A DNA stretch of 34,065 nucleotides from the IMG/VR virus record IMGVR_UViG_3300034683_000229, positions 1-34,065 of that record; one strand, 5' to 3'. The notes under the pieces were generated by a model. That model saw only the letters and a list, made by a program, of their open reading frames with translations. It searched no databases and had not been told where the DNA came from. Shown here in pieces: positions 16,317 to 24,708 of this stretch (the first letter of the stretch is position 1; the number at the start of each line of letters is the position of its first letter). The DNA comes from a virus. Position numbers and translations under genes: made by a program.

Positions 16317-16653
16317 TATCTGCGCCCTCTATCATATAAACAATAAGATTTCTAAAATTATCTAAATCCAATAGAAAAAAATCTTCGCCATCGCCAAACG
16401 ATATAACCAAAACAGGTATTTGATCCGTCAACAGCGCTTCATCTCTTAGTTTATCTATCCATTCTTTTTTGATTGTAAATTGCTTTGACGGTTTGGCCTT
16501 GGTTTTATCTTCAAATCTAAACATACTACATATTTGGTCGGATTTCTGAAACCAAAGATTGCCGCTGCCCATTGTCTTTTTTAAGTCTGGCAATATATCT
16601 ATCAAGTTTTTGATAACCCTTGTTTCTTGTTTGTTGCTTATTTTGTTAGACAA
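16306..16653 (-). CDS. PD-(D/E)xK-like nuclease, possible Holliday-junction or recombination nuclease
   Basis: A 115-aa protein with start TTG at 16653, GAGG 7 bases upstream inside recA. The middle reads WFQKSDQICSMFRFEDKTKAKPSKQF, with an aspartate about 11 residues before an E-D-K triplet, as in PD-(D/E)xK nucleases; then TIKKEWIDKLRDEAL and IPVLVISFGDGEDFFLLDL, which resemble small phage archaeal-Hjc-like proteins I recall (FxIxxKxWxKIxxEAL...IPxLxIxFGD). The family call is by eye. Position after recA and ruvC fits a recombination role. Confidence 0.55.
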   Translation of the reverse strand: MSNKISNKQETRVIKNLIDILPDLKKTMGSGNLWFQKSDQICSMFRFEDKTKAKPSKQFTIKKEWIDKLRDEALLTDQIPVLVISFGDGEDFFLLDLDNFRNLIVYMIEGADNEK

Positions 16654-17633
16654 TTTATAACCTCATTCTTAATGGTGTTATATAATTCTTTGTCTTGAAG
16701 GGCATCTTTAACAGCATCTTTGCCCCGCCATTTAATGTCCCCATATGAATAATAAGGGCCTGCTTGGTTGATTATACCCGCCTTGGTGGCCATGGTGATT
16801 AATTCGCCCACATAATCGATGCCTGTATCGTAATATAAATCAAATTGCCCTGTTTTATAAGGTGGCGCTACCTTATTTTTACTAACCAGCCCCATGATTG
16901 TATGACCTACCCTGACTTGTTCACCATTAACGGTCTGTTTAATGTGCCCGTTAATACGCATTTCTATGCTGTAACTCACTGCATGGCGGAAGAAATGCCC
17001 GCCTGGTGATGTGGTAGGCGATCCATATACCACACCTACTTTATCTCTAAGCTGATTAATCAAAATAAGCACTGCCTGGCTTTTAGACAGATAACCTTGA
17101 TTAATAATCTTGCGCAATCCATTGGTCGTTACCATAGCCAAAGAACCGATTTTATTGCCATCTTCTAAATCTCTATCAATATCGGACTTGGGGATTAGTG
17201 ATGGCAGCGAGTCTAACACAATGACGCCGAACTTCTGCGTATCCAAAAGATGTATGATTAAATCGAATACATCTTCGGCTATACCGTCAGGTTGACTGAT
17301 AAATAAATCATCAGTATTAACACCGATTTTTTGTGCCCATTCCGGTTGGAAAGTTTGTTCGCAATCTATAAAAGCGCAATCCAACCCTTGCCGTTGGGCG
17401 CTTGCAATAGTCATCAGCGATAACAAGGTTTTGCCGCTGGATTCGGCACCTTTAATTTCTACTGCTCTGCCACGCATAAACCCGCCGCCTAATGCCATAT
17501 CCATAGATAATGAGCCCGTCGATACCAAATCGGCAGCAATGCGTTGCGGTTCCTGGCCTAATACAAATATGGTGCCATCTCCGAATTTTTTGTTAATTTC
17601 TTTAACTATCTTAATTTTATCTTCATCGATCAA
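16638..17633 (-). CDS. recA: RecA recombinase
   Basis: A 331-aa protein with Walker A GAESSGKT (62-69), the DNA-binding loop 1 and 2 regions (GSLAMVTTNGLRKI; SPTTSPGGHFFRHAVS) and the CAFIDCEQTF block with the catalytic Glu. It lacks most of the acidic C-terminal tail of bacterial RecA (about 350 aa). It forms filaments on ssDNA for strand exchange. The start is TTG at 17633 with AGGAG upstream. It overlaps the preceding coiled-coil gene by 4 bases and the nuclease-like gene by 16. Confidence 0.96.
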   Translation of the reverse strand: MIDEDKIKIVKEINKKFGDGTIFVLGQEPQRIAADLVSTGSLSMDMALGGGFMRGRAVEIKGAESSGKTLLSLMTIASAQRQGLDCAFIDCEQTFQPEWAQKIGVNTDDLFISQPDGIAEDVFDLIIHLLDTQKFGVIVLDSLPSLIPKSDIDRDLEDGNKIGSLAMVTTNGLRKIINQGYLSKSQAVLILINQLRDKVGVVYGSPTTSPGGHFFRHAVSYSIEMRINGHIKQTVNGEQVRVGHTIMGLVSKNKVAPPYKTGQFDLYYDTGIDYVGELITMATKAGIINQAGPYYSYGDIKWRGKDAVKDALQDKELYNTIKNEVINCLTK

Positions 17634-18136
17634 TTACTTATCTCCTTTTGGCGTCTGGATATTTCGCGGCTTATGGCATCTCTGCGGCCAACATACCCGC
17701 TGTTTAACGCAGACATCATTTTATAGTAAGCGTATTTTTCCAAGCGTTCTTTTTCGGCATTTATATAAATTTCTTCTGCATGAGAGCTGGCCTGTTGAAC
17801 ATCTGCTCTGGCTTTTGGCTGTATCAACAAAAGCATTTCTTCTGCTAGGTTAACCTTGCTTTTGGCAATGGCCAAGTCTATGTCCGCCATTGATTCTTCC
17901 ACCAGCGAATACGCGATCATAGCCGAAAACTTTTCGTAATATTCACCTAATAAGGTATAGGGTACATTAGATAAGTCAATATACTGTTGCCTGATAGCTT
18001 CCCATTCATCAACAATATTAACATCTAACCCGTAATTAGGTATGGGCAATTTAGCATCTTTTAGTTTTTGTAGTACATTTTCTTTTATATCAAACTGTGC
18101 CAGCGCTCGTTTAATAGTTTCCCTTGCTTCATCCAT
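17630..18136 (-). CDS. coiled-coil protein between ruvC and recA
   Basis: A 168-aa almost fully helical protein with start at 18136 (AAAGGAG site). Long charged helices run from residue 50 to the end (DLAIAKSKVNLAEEMLLLIQ; HAEEIYINAEKERLEKYAYY). The frame is open upstream to 18178, but that lies in ruvC and has no ribosome-binding site. Similar helical genes often sit beside phage recA/ssb genes; the role is unknown. Confidence 0.62.
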   Translation of the reverse strand: MDEARETIKRALAQFDIKENVLQKLKDAKLPIPNYGLDVNIVDEWEAIRQQYIDLSNVPYTLLGEYYEKFSAMIAYSLVEESMADIDLAIAKSKVNLAEEMLLLIQPKARADVQQASSHAEEIYINAEKERLEKYAYYKMMSALNSGYVGRRDAISREISRRQKEISN

Positions 18137-18578
18137 TATTTTTCTCCTTTGCAAAAGTATAGGCGACGGCAATAGCATCTGCCATATCAGAGTTCAACTT
18201 TATATCGGTCAGGGCTTGTGCTTTGTCAATTACTATCTGTTTACTGGCTTTGGCATTACCTGTAAATGCCCGCTTAACATTGGTGGGCGAATAAAAAATA
18301 ATATCAATGTCGTTTTGGATGCCGCTTAGTATAATAACACCCACCAAACGCGACAATACCTTTAATGTTTTAACATTCTTGTATACAAATTGATCTTCGC
18401 AACAAATTACATCTGGTTGGTATTGCTTTATGATTTGACATATGTTATCATATACATGTAAATACTTTTTAGATAAGATCTTGGTGCGGGGTTGTATTGC
18501 CCCGCACGCTATAACGTGGCCGTCAATTACGGCCCAACCAGTGGACACCGTACTCGGGTCTATGCCTAATATTCGCAC
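18129..18578 (-). CDS. ruvC: RuvC-like Holliday-junction resolvase
   Basis: A 149-aa RNase-H-fold protein. Catalytic acids can be read as Asp7 (LGIDPS), Glu61 (ICCEDQF), and Asp131/Asp134 (NSDMADAIAVA), matching RuvC. It resolves Holliday junctions and may trim replicated phage DNA before packaging. The start is GTG at 18578 with GGAG upstream. Two short perfect hairpins lie in its coding sequence at 18484-18507 and 18518-18534. Confidence 0.93.
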   Translation of the reverse strand: MRILGIDPSTVSTGWAVIDGHVIACGAIQPRTKILSKKYLHVYDNICQIIKQYQPDVICCEDQFVYKNVKTLKVLSRLVGVIILSGIQNDIDIIFYSPTNVKRAFTGNAKASKQIVIDKAQALTDIKLNSDMADAIAVAYTFAKEKNNG

Positions 18579-18751
18579 ATAACGTCTCCGAAATGCTGCT
18601 CAATTATTTCGGAATTAAAATACTTGTCGATAAGGGCAAAATCCGGTTCGGTGTCCTCTGTATCACTTATGTTTATTTCTACATCGGTATTCAGCATTAA
18701 ATCAATGACACCTAGTAGCGCAGTAATATTTACGAGTTTTTGTTTATCCAT
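18566..18751 (-). CDS. 61-aa acidic protein
   Basis: No family recognised. It has a hydrophobic-helical start (LVNITALLGVIDLMLNTDVE) and an acidic middle (ISDTEDTEPD). It overlaps ruvC by 13 bases and follows ssb by 13 bases in the recombination operon. AAAGGA precedes the ATG. Confidence 0.6.
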   Translation of the reverse strand: MDKQKLVNITALLGVIDLMLNTDVEINISDTEDTEPDFALIDKYFNSEIIEQHFGDVMCEY

Positions 18752-18764
18752 TGCTTTATCCTTT

Positions 18765-19343
18765 CTAAAATGGCAGCGTGTTGCCTACGGCATCAACGCT
18801 ATGTTTCGATTCTTCCGATTCGCCTGCTCCATGCAACAACATATCTATATCATCCAACGTCTTAGGCGTTGCTAATGGTGTTACGTCTATCGGTTGGTAT
18901 TTGCTTAAATCAATCTGTTTAATGGGAGGCGTTACAAACAAGACATATTGTGTATCCCTGCCGCTGCCTCGCCTAGTTACTTCGATGTCATATTCTTTAA
19001 TATTATCGCCGTATTTTTCCATCAACACTATTAGTTGCGACAGCGTCGTCTTATTCACGCGCCACACCTTGACATCGTTATCTTTTATATCCAGCACTGA
19101 TATAAATGCTTTCATACTTGGGCGGCTACCCTCTGCACATACTGGGCACCCTTGCCCAGGACAGGCGAAACTGCGCCATCCCGACGATGTTTGTACCACA
19201 TGTTCATATACTGCGCATATTTCGCTTGGCGGCGTTAATATGCGTACGGTGATACTTTGCCCCTGTGGTATTTTAATAAAATTATATTGGCCGTTGCTAT
19301 TGTTTTCTACTGCATTTTTAATGTTATTTAATCCCTTTAGCAT
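18765..19343 (-). CDS. single-stranded DNA-binding protein, gp32-like
   Basis: A 192-aa protein. A zinc-binding-like cluster (CPGQGCPVC, residues 61-69) sits inside an OB-like region, with KVWRVNKTTLSQLIVLMEKY following, as in T4 gp32-type phage SSBs. The C-terminus is acidic and ends in PF (GNTLPF), like the protein-interaction tip of bacterial SSB. It should coat ssDNA at the phage fork and recruit partners. GAGG precedes the ATG; the start overlaps the upstream sigma-like gene by 7 bases. Confidence 0.85.
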   Translation of the reverse strand: MLKGLNNIKNAVENNSNGQYNFIKIPQGQSITVRILTPPSEICAVYEHVVQTSSGWRSFACPGQGCPVCAEGSRPSMKAFISVLDIKDNDVKVWRVNKTTLSQLIVLMEKYGDNIKEYDIEVTRRGSGRDTQYVLFVTPPIKQIDLSKYQPIDVTPLATPKTLDDIDMLLHGAGESEESKHSVDAVGNTLPF

Positions 19344-19804
19344 TCTGTTACCTCTTGGCTTTCTATTAATGTTTTTATTCTTTCTATACTACTGTATAAC
19401 TTCCTTGTACCTATACCCAATTTTTTTGCGATGGTTCTTTTCGGTATATCCATTAATAATAGTGCTGCTATTTGACGATCCAGCGGCAGCAACTTACGCT
19501 GTAATTCACCCCAGTCAACATCCCATTCTACTTCATTATGCTCTGGGGCGGGCACATCCCAACCAAATTCCTGCATTTCTTCTATAGAATTGCAATGTGG
19601 TTGTTTAAGAAATCTTGCAACGCGGGTATATAAACATGTTACATAATACCCTGGCTCTTTATCACATTTGCCATATTTGATAATATCAGCGCATACATCA
19701 TCGACTATGTCATCTTTTTCATACCCTTTCATTTTAAGCGAATATAACAATTCGCGGCTTATATTTGTTTTGTTTAACAGATTATAAATTTCTTCAATTT
19801 CCAT
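19337..19804 (-). CDS. ECF/sigma-70-like regulator
   Basis: A 155-aa protein from the ATG at 19804 (AAAGGA upstream). The C-terminal 50 residues (LPLDRQIAALLLMDIPKRTI followed by AKKLGIGTRKLYSSIERIK) have the helix-turn-helix of sigma region 4. The N-terminal part (KDDIVDDVCADIIKYG and YYVTCLYTRVARFL) resembles a degenerate region 2. It could be a second phage sigma factor or a sigma-like late activator. It is the first gene after phage promoter copy 4, so it may be part of a transcription cascade. Assignment is by pattern only. Confidence 0.62.
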   Translation of the reverse strand: MEIEEIYNLLNKTNISRELLYSLKMKGYEKDDIVDDVCADIIKYGKCDKEPGYYVTCLYTRVARFLKQPHCNSIEEMQEFGWDVPAPEHNEVEWDVDWGELQRKLLPLDRQIAALLLMDIPKRTIAKKLGIGTRKLYSSIERIKTLIESQEVTEC

Positions 19805-19821
19805 CGCCGTAATCCTTTCAT

Positions 19822-19854
19822 TATATATAAGCATAATATTTTTTAAAGTGTTGC
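19822..19854 (-). promoter_or_regulatory. phage-type promoter, copy 4
   Basis: GCAACACT (19854-19847), 14 nt, GCTTATATATA (19832-19822), a perfect match 17 nt before the ATG at 19804. The upstream box lies inside the last codons of the primase gene, in one arm of a 7-bp hairpin (TGTTGCA/TGCAACA, about 19848-19867). Confidence 0.78.
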
Positions 19855-20649
19855 ATGGTTTTGCAACATTTCATTGGCATCCTTATACCCGTTTGGTTGG
19901 TATATACTTACATCGTACCCATGTGACATTAACGTGTTTTTTATTTTGTCGGCTGCTTCTCGGCCTGGTTTGTCATTATCCATAAACAATATGACCCTAC
20001 GAAAATAGCTCAACAAATCAATTTGTTTTTTGGTAATGGTACACCCGCCGAGCGCTACCGCCGGATAACCCATTTGCCACATAGAAATGGCGTCAAACTC
20101 TCCTTCGGTTATATATACCTCCCTATAATACTTAGCTAAGTAAAGCCCATACAAATAATCCCCCTTTTTAATATTTTTACCATTAATATATTTACGCTTG
20201 TCAGCATTTAATGGTCTGTATTTAATATAAACCAATCGTGCATGTTCGTCGCGCACTGGAATGGTTATAGAATTACGGCTAGCATCGTAGCCAAGCTCAA
20301 ATTTAGCAATGGTATCATCATTAAATCCGCGGCTGTATAAATATGGATGTATAGTGTATTGTTTAAGTATAGAATCATCAAGAAATTCAACACCGTGCGG
20401 TTCGCACAGCGCGATATAGCGCACGTCCGGCATGTCACCACCAAAATCTTTTATTAGCTTGGTTATATTACCGGCAGCCCCACATGTAAAGCAATGGAAA
20501 CGGTATGGCGGTTGAGTTTCTACCCCGAATGATGGGTTGTCCTCGGAATGATACGGGCATGTTGCCATTATATCATTGCCTACGCGACGGATCTTATCAA
20601 GTTTGCCTGTTTTGTTATGAATATCTGTCAGCACTTCATATACATCCAT
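19843..20649 (-). CDS. dnaG: DnaG-type primase
   Basis: A 268-aa short primase. The N-terminal CHC2 zinc finger uses Cys31, His34, Cys53 and Cys56. The TOPRIM domain has TEGEFDA (181-187) and MDNDKPG (223-229), the metal-binding Glu and Asp. It ends soon after the catalytic core and lacks the helicase-interaction domain of bacterial DnaG (about 600 aa), as is usual for phage primases encoded beside a separate DnaB. It makes RNA primers at the fork. AAAGGAG lies 9 bases upstream; two sigma-A-type promoters precede it. Confidence 0.94.
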   Translation of the reverse strand: MDVYEVLTDIHNKTGKLDKIRRVGNDIMATCPYHSEDNPSFGVETQPPYRFHCFTCGAAGNITKLIKDFGGDMPDVRYIALCEPHGVEFLDDSILKQYTIHPYLYSRGFNDDTIAKFELGYDASRNSITIPVRDEHARLVYIKYRPLNADKRKYINGKNIKKGDYLYGLYLAKYYREVYITEGEFDAISMWQMGYPAVALGGCTITKKQIDLLSYFRRVILFMDNDKPGREAADKIKNTLMSHGYDVSIYQPNGYKDANEMLQNHATL

Positions 20650-20673
20650 GCATTAACACTCCTTTGCCGCTAT

Positions 20674-20703
20674 ATTATAATACGATTCCGCATTTTATGT
20701 CAA
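20674..20703 (-). promoter_or_regulatory. sigma-A-type promoter of the primase gene
   Basis: TTGACA (20703-20698), 18 nt, TATAAT (20679-20674), 24 nt before the primase ATG. The -35 is preceded by ACAAAAGTA, the same 9 bases as at the promoter 24653-24682. Confidence 0.8.
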
Positions 20704-20757
20704 TACTTTTGTTATAAATACTTATGTTTAACTATACGAACATATTTTTGCATACTT

Positions 20758-20786
20758 ATATTATCATCACCCGTTTTGTTTGTCAA
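20758..20786 (-). promoter_or_regulatory. second sigma-A-type promoter upstream of the primase gene
   Basis: TTGACA (20786-20781), 17 nt, TAATAT (20763-20758). The -35 overlaps the stop codon region of the helicase gene. About 55 nt upstream of the first promoter. Confidence 0.65.
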
Positions 20787-22036
20787 GATGAGAAAATGGT
20801 TTCATCTTCCTTGATTTCGCGGTACATGCCAATGTCTAAATCCCAGTATAAAAATATTTTAGGTTCCTCATTCTCTATGGTATCCTTACCGCTGCGGTAT
20901 TTTTTGACCACTATTTTAAAAACATCGCCCGTCTTGCGAATCGATGCAAATTTATCAGCATACTGCGCCGGTGCGTCGCTTTCGGCAACCTGATCTATTT
21001 CAGGTTCGGCATTAAGCACCTTACGCTGTTCCTTGGCTGCCTCACGATTCGCTTGTGTTAACAGTATAATTGGGCAATGGTGTTGCAGCGTCAATTTTTT
21101 TAGAGAGTCCATGGTTGATATATAATTTTCCCTTATACTTCTATATTTGCGGTTAGACGCTATCAAAGATAGTTGGTCAATGCCGACTACATCAGGTTTA
21201 ACCGTATCTATAATTCGGCCTATATCGTCTATTGTATATGGCATTCCTTTATTCTCGTCAAGCGTAAGTATATAGAAAAAATTATCATGTTGCTTTAATT
21301 CGTCGAGGTATTCTTTATACAGCACCTCATTGCTTAATTTCCCTGTCATTAATTGTGAATTAGAGAAATGCCCGCATATAGTGTCGAGGCGGTATCCTAT
21401 AGTCATTTTTTCCATTTCCAATGAAAATAACAACACATTATATCCTTTGCGCCATGCATTGAGTAAGAATAAATTAGACAGCCAGCTTTTACCTTGCCCT
21501 AACCGCGCCGTTATTACAAATAAATCCTCTCTTTGCAACCCCCCATCAAAAAGCTTATCTAAGGTTGGTATACCAGTAGGTATGATGATTGATTGCGGGT
21601 TTTGTGCGCGTCTGATGTAATCTTCGTAACGCACATCCGTTTGTTTGGCCCAGTTGTAAAAGGATGAAATCTCTATATCTTTGCTTATTTGTTGTATGTT
21701 TTGTTGTAACGTATTGACACCTGCGATGCTATTGCCGCTTTCCATTTCCTTGCTGACCGTTTCCAATACTGGTTTCATTTTGTTATATACGTATGTTTCT
21801 TTGATATTGGCGGCCACAGCATCGATATTGTCTACTTCTGTACGCCCAATATTAAAACGAGCATATACTGTATTATAGGAAGGTACAGTATGATATTGCG
21901 CATAGAAATCAAATATATATTGTATCACTTCCTTATATGAAAAGAAGTAATTTTCATCAATGTTATATTTTTGGAATATTGTATAATCTTTAGTATCAAG
22001 TAGATAAGTAATGAATTGTTCTTCGTGTATTCTCAT
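20783..22036 (-). CDS. dnaB: replicative DNA helicase, DnaB family
   Basis: A 417-aa protein. The N-terminal helical domain (about 1-100) carries HEEQFITYLLDTKDY, as in DnaB. The RecA-like motor has Walker A ARLGQGKS (177-184), FSLEMEKM, Walker B VVGIDQLSLI and QANREAAKEQRK. It lacks a few dozen residues relative to bacterial DnaB (about 450-470). It unwinds the phage replication fork 5'-3' on the lagging strand, loaded by the adjacent DnaC-like ATPase, whose stop overlaps its ATG by 4 bases. Confidence 0.95.
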   Translation of the reverse strand: MRIHEEQFITYLLDTKDYTIFQKYNIDENYFFSYKEVIQYIFDFYAQYHTVPSYNTVYARFNIGRTEVDNIDAVAANIKETYVYNKMKPVLETVSKEMESGNSIAGVNTLQQNIQQISKDIEISSFYNWAKQTDVRYEDYIRRAQNPQSIIIPTGIPTLDKLFDGGLQREDLFVITARLGQGKSWLSNLFLLNAWRKGYNVLLFSLEMEKMTIGYRLDTICGHFSNSQLMTGKLSNEVLYKEYLDELKQHDNFFYILTLDENKGMPYTIDDIGRIIDTVKPDVVGIDQLSLIASNRKYRSIRENYISTMDSLKKLTLQHHCPIILLTQANREAAKEQRKVLNAEPEIDQVAESDAPAQYADKFASIRKTGDVFKIVVKKYRSGKDTIENEEPKIFLYWDLDIGMYREIKEDETIFSS

Positions 22037-22692
22037 AACGACCGCCTCCGATTTACACCATTAAACACAATCGCCGATGAGTTTTCCATTAACCTGGACA
22101 TAATCCGTTCCCCTAAGTGTATAGTTAATTCCTCAAGCGATAGGTTAGATGTAATAATAGTGCTGCGCTGAAAGGCATACCTTGTATCGAAAATATTTAA
22201 CGATAAGTCTTTAACGTGTTCGGTCAAAGCTGTAGCGCCTACGTCATCTAAAACCAATAGCGGCACGTTGTATATGTTATTCATATATTGTGACAACATA
22301 TCGTCTTCGTGGCTGTAGCTATTTTTTATGCGCGCCATAAGCATTGAGTAATTAGCAAAAAGTCCCAGTGGTTCTTCAAAATTAAATGAACCAAGGCAGT
22401 TGTCAATTATAAATTCGTTTAAAATGACGCACGCCGAATACGTTTTACCCGTTCCGACATTGCCCGTGATTACTAAATTAGTAGACGGGTATTCACGCAA
22501 ATATTTAATAAATTTTATAATACGATTGGTAGACCGATTGTCATTTATATAGGTATTTAATGTAGCATTGGCATACCGCGATGGTATCTGAGCCATTTTT
22601 AAAGCTTCAGATAAAATAATATATCCATCGCAGGTATATACCGGTTTATTTTTTCTGCAACGGTATTGCGCAATACAACTTTCGCAAAGCAT
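22033..22692 (-). CDS. DnaC/DnaI-like helicase loader (AAA+ ATPase)
   Basis: A 219-aa protein. The start at 22692 is preferred because GGAG lies 7 bases upstream; the ATG two codons earlier is too close to that site. A cysteine cluster (CESC at 3-6, CRKNK near 12) resembles the DnaI N-terminal zinc module. The AAA+ core has Walker A GNVGTGKT (77-84), Walker B LLVLDDVGA, a sensor (STIITSNLSLEEL) and a terminal Arg-rich box (GERIMSRLMENS). It should load the DnaB ring on DNA. It has phage promoter copy 5 upstream and heads the helicase-primase operon. Confidence 0.9.
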   Translation of the reverse strand: MLCESCIAQYRCRKNKPVYTCDGYIILSEALKMAQIPSRYANATLNTYINDNRSTNRIIKFIKYLREYPSTNLVITGNVGTGKTYSACVILNEFIIDNCLGSFNFEEPLGLFANYSMLMARIKNSYSHEDDMLSQYMNNIYNVPLLVLDDVGATALTEHVKDLSLNIFDTRYAFQRSTIITSNLSLEELTIHLGERIMSRLMENSSAIVFNGVNRRRSL

Positions 22693-22719
22693 ACACATTC
22701 TCCTTATTATTTCTTACAT

Positions 22720-22752
22720 GATATATAAGCGCATTTAGAGAGAATGTGTTGC
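22720..22752 (-). promoter_or_regulatory. phage-type promoter, copy 5
   Basis: GCAACACA (22752-22745), 14 nt, GCTTATATATC (22730-22720); one mismatch in the last position of each box. It lies 27 nt before the loader ATG at 22692. Confidence 0.72.
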
Positions 22753-22768
22753 TAGAAATTAATGGAAA

Positions 22769-23062
22769 CTATTGAAGTGCTTCCTTTAATTCTTTGATTT
22801 TAGAATTGATAATATCAGTAGTATCTATATTAGAATTGCTAAATCTATCCTTTAATTCTTTTTGAGTATAATTTTGTAATAAATTTTTAATCTCTTCCAT
22901 TTCTTCTAATGTAAACAGCCTTTTGATATAAACCTTGCCGTTTTTGCCTTTTGTAACCTTTATGTTCTTTGGTTCCGGCAAATACCCCCTGCTATAATAC
23001 GTTCTTATTGTTTCTTGGCTGTATCCCGTATAATCAGCTAATTGTGGCAATGTAAACAACAT
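22769..23062 (-). CDS. MerR/excisionase-like HTH protein
   Basis: A 97-aa protein. The N-terminal part (FTLPQLADYTGYSQETIRTY followed by YSRGYLPEPKN) is a winged HTH of MerR or excisionase type, followed by a basic stretch (KVTKGKNGKVYIKRLF) and a helical tail. It may be a transcription regulator or a recombination directionality factor for the serine recombinase; such factors are often small DNA-binding proteins. That role is an inference only. It overlaps the end of the SNF2 gene by one base. Confidence 0.68.
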   Translation of the reverse strand: MLFTLPQLADYTGYSQETIRTYYSRGYLPEPKNIKVTKGKNGKVYIKRLFTLEEMEEIKNLLQNYTQKELKDRFSNSNIDTTDIINSKIKELKEALQ

Positions 23063-24411
23063 TATGCCGTCACCTTCCTTATCAATTCAGCATAATCCTT
23101 GACGTCGTTGTTAATCATTCTGTTAAACATATTTTGTTTTTTAAGCAGTATTTGCCCGACATATTCATCTATAGTGTTAACACACCGATAACGGTATATG
23201 TTAACGGTTTGTTTTTGGCCTATTCTATACAACCTGTCCTCGGCTTGGATATTATATGCTTCAGCCCATTCTTCGTCCAAAAAGAAACAGTGCGATGCCG
23301 CCGTTAGTGTCAACCCTTCTCTGCAAGCACCTAATGTACCTATAAACAATCTGCATGAAGGATCTTCTTGAAATCTTTTAACCAATTCATTACGTTCTTT
23401 TTTATCGGTATCACCCGTTATTACAACAGGATTGTACGATGCAAAGTCTTTTGCCAGTAAATATACTTCTTCTCTAAATTGTGTAAATACGACCGCTTTA
23501 TCTAAATCTTCTATTTGTTCTTTTAACACTCTAATTTTAGCTGGTGGTATATCTGCACCTAAAAGCCGCGGATCGGTTGTAACCTGCTTCAGCCGCAACA
23601 ATTTAGTTAAAGGGTGCCTGTTTATATTGGTAACCGTCAAATCAAAGTCTTTTAATTCTTTTTTAAGGTTGTGTTTTATAGTTTCATATAATTTCCTTTG
23701 CTGAGGCAACATTGGTACATGTGTTATCGTTTGAATTTTAGGCGGTAAATCCAACACTTCATCTTTTGTTTTGCGCAACTGCACGCCTTGTATAATCTGT
23801 CTTAATTCGGCCATATTTTTATACCGCAGGACTTTCTTATTCTGCATTACGGCAAAATGATGTAAAAACTTATTATAGTCGTAATCAATAACTCCTAACC
23901 TCTTTAATAAGTTATAGCTCTCTAGTGGGCTGTTTATAATCGGCGTACCGGTTAATAAATAAACTCTCTTAGCGGGTATTTTGTGTATAACTTCGCCTAT
24001 AATCGATTCCGGGTTTTTGATTTTATGCGCTTCGTCTAAAACCAAACAATCAAAATGCATATATACTACCCAATCTTCCCTGAAGGTTTCATAACCTACT
24101 ATAACATAATCATAATGATGCATTTCAAACGTATATAAATTACGCCGATGGTTAAACGAACCATTAATAACTAAACATGTTCTGTCCGAAAACCGCCTTA
24201 CTTCATCGGCAAATGTATATACTAAAGATGCCTTAGTAATAACCAGTACGTTTTTAATCTCGCCTTGTTGCATAAGATAATCTGTCGCTGCTATTATGGC
24301 TGCCGTCTTGCCAAGCCCCATATCCCAAGACAACAATAACCGCTGGTTGTTTACTAAGGCGTCAAAACCCTCGATCTGATGGGGAAATGGTGTAATTTTC
24401 CAATTATACAT
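23062..24411 (-). CDS. SNF2-family DNA helicase
   Basis: A 449-aa protein with all core motifs: DMGLGKT (30-36, Walker A), LVLDEAHKIKNPE (Walker B, from 123), LLTGTPIINSP, and the C-terminal VVFTQFREEV and EDRLYRIGQKQTVNIYR arginine-finger region. No N- or C-terminal accessory domains, as in short phage SNF2 proteins. It is an ATP-driven dsDNA translocase that may displace proteins or help replication and recombination. The ATG overlaps the preceding gene by 8 bases. Confidence 0.94.
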   Translation of the reverse strand: MYNWKITPFPHQIEGFDALVNNQRLLLSWDMGLGKTAAIIAATDYLMQQGEIKNVLVITKASLVYTFADEVRRFSDRTCLVINGSFNHRRNLYTFEMHHYDYVIVGYETFREDWVVYMHFDCLVLDEAHKIKNPESIIGEVIHKIPAKRVYLLTGTPIINSPLESYNLLKRLGVIDYDYNKFLHHFAVMQNKKVLRYKNMAELRQIIQGVQLRKTKDEVLDLPPKIQTITHVPMLPQQRKLYETIKHNLKKELKDFDLTVTNINRHPLTKLLRLKQVTTDPRLLGADIPPAKIRVLKEQIEDLDKAVVFTQFREEVYLLAKDFASYNPVVITGDTDKKERNELVKRFQEDPSCRLFIGTLGACREGLTLTAASHCFFLDEEWAEAYNIQAEDRLYRIGQKQTVNIYRYRCVNTIDEYVGQILLKKQNMFNRMINNDVKDYAELIRKVTA

Positions 24412-24637
24412 CGTCCATCACCTTCTTTATTATTTCCTTCACCTCTTCGTTATTGCTCAAGATAATAGAGGTAGCAATTTTAAGAACATTTTTCTTTTCC
24501 GTCGGTTTTAAATGTTCGTCTAATATACGTGATACCTCTTCATCGCTCATATTGTTTTTTTCGGCATATATAAGAAGAGCAACAGTTGCCATGACAGGAT
24601 TCTCCTTAAACATATAGTTTAAATCCAAACACAACAT
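24404..24637 (-). CDS. unknown 77-aa helical protein
   Basis: A small helical protein (MATVALLIYAEKNNMSDEEV; KKNVLKIATSIILSNNEEVK). The start is ambiguous: the ATG at 24637 is immediately after the AAAGGAG site, while the TTG at codon 4 is at a better distance (9 bases). It overlaps the SNF2 gene by 8 bases and has a sigma-A-type promoter upstream, so it probably begins the replication operon. Function unknown. Confidence 0.58.
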   Translation of the reverse strand: MLCLDLNYMFKENPVMATVALLIYAEKNNMSDEEVSRILDEHLKPTEKKNVLKIATSIILSNNEEVKEIIKKVMDDV

Positions 24638-24652
24638 CTCCTTTCTGATACT

Positions 24653-24682
24653 ATATTACCTTGTCATAGCAACTGTTGTCAA
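24653..24682 (-). promoter_or_regulatory. sigma-A-type promoter of the SNF2 operon
   Basis: TTGACA (24682-24677), 18 nt, TAATAT (24658-24653). The upstream flank ACAAAAGTA is shared with the primase promoter at 20674-20703. It is 15 nt before the ATG at 24637. Confidence 0.7.
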
Positions 24683-24708
24683 TACTTTTGTAATATATTT
24701 ATATGCGC

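Noticed and set aside
18755-18783. Seventh copy of the phage promoter motif near the ssb stop
   Set aside because: CGTGTTGC (plus strand) resembles the first box, but there is no TATATA box 14 nt away.
18778-19587. 269-codon plus-strand frame opposite ssb
   Set aside because: It lies antisense to the clear gp32-like SSB and sigma-like genes, has cysteine/serine-rich noise composition and no ribosome-binding site.
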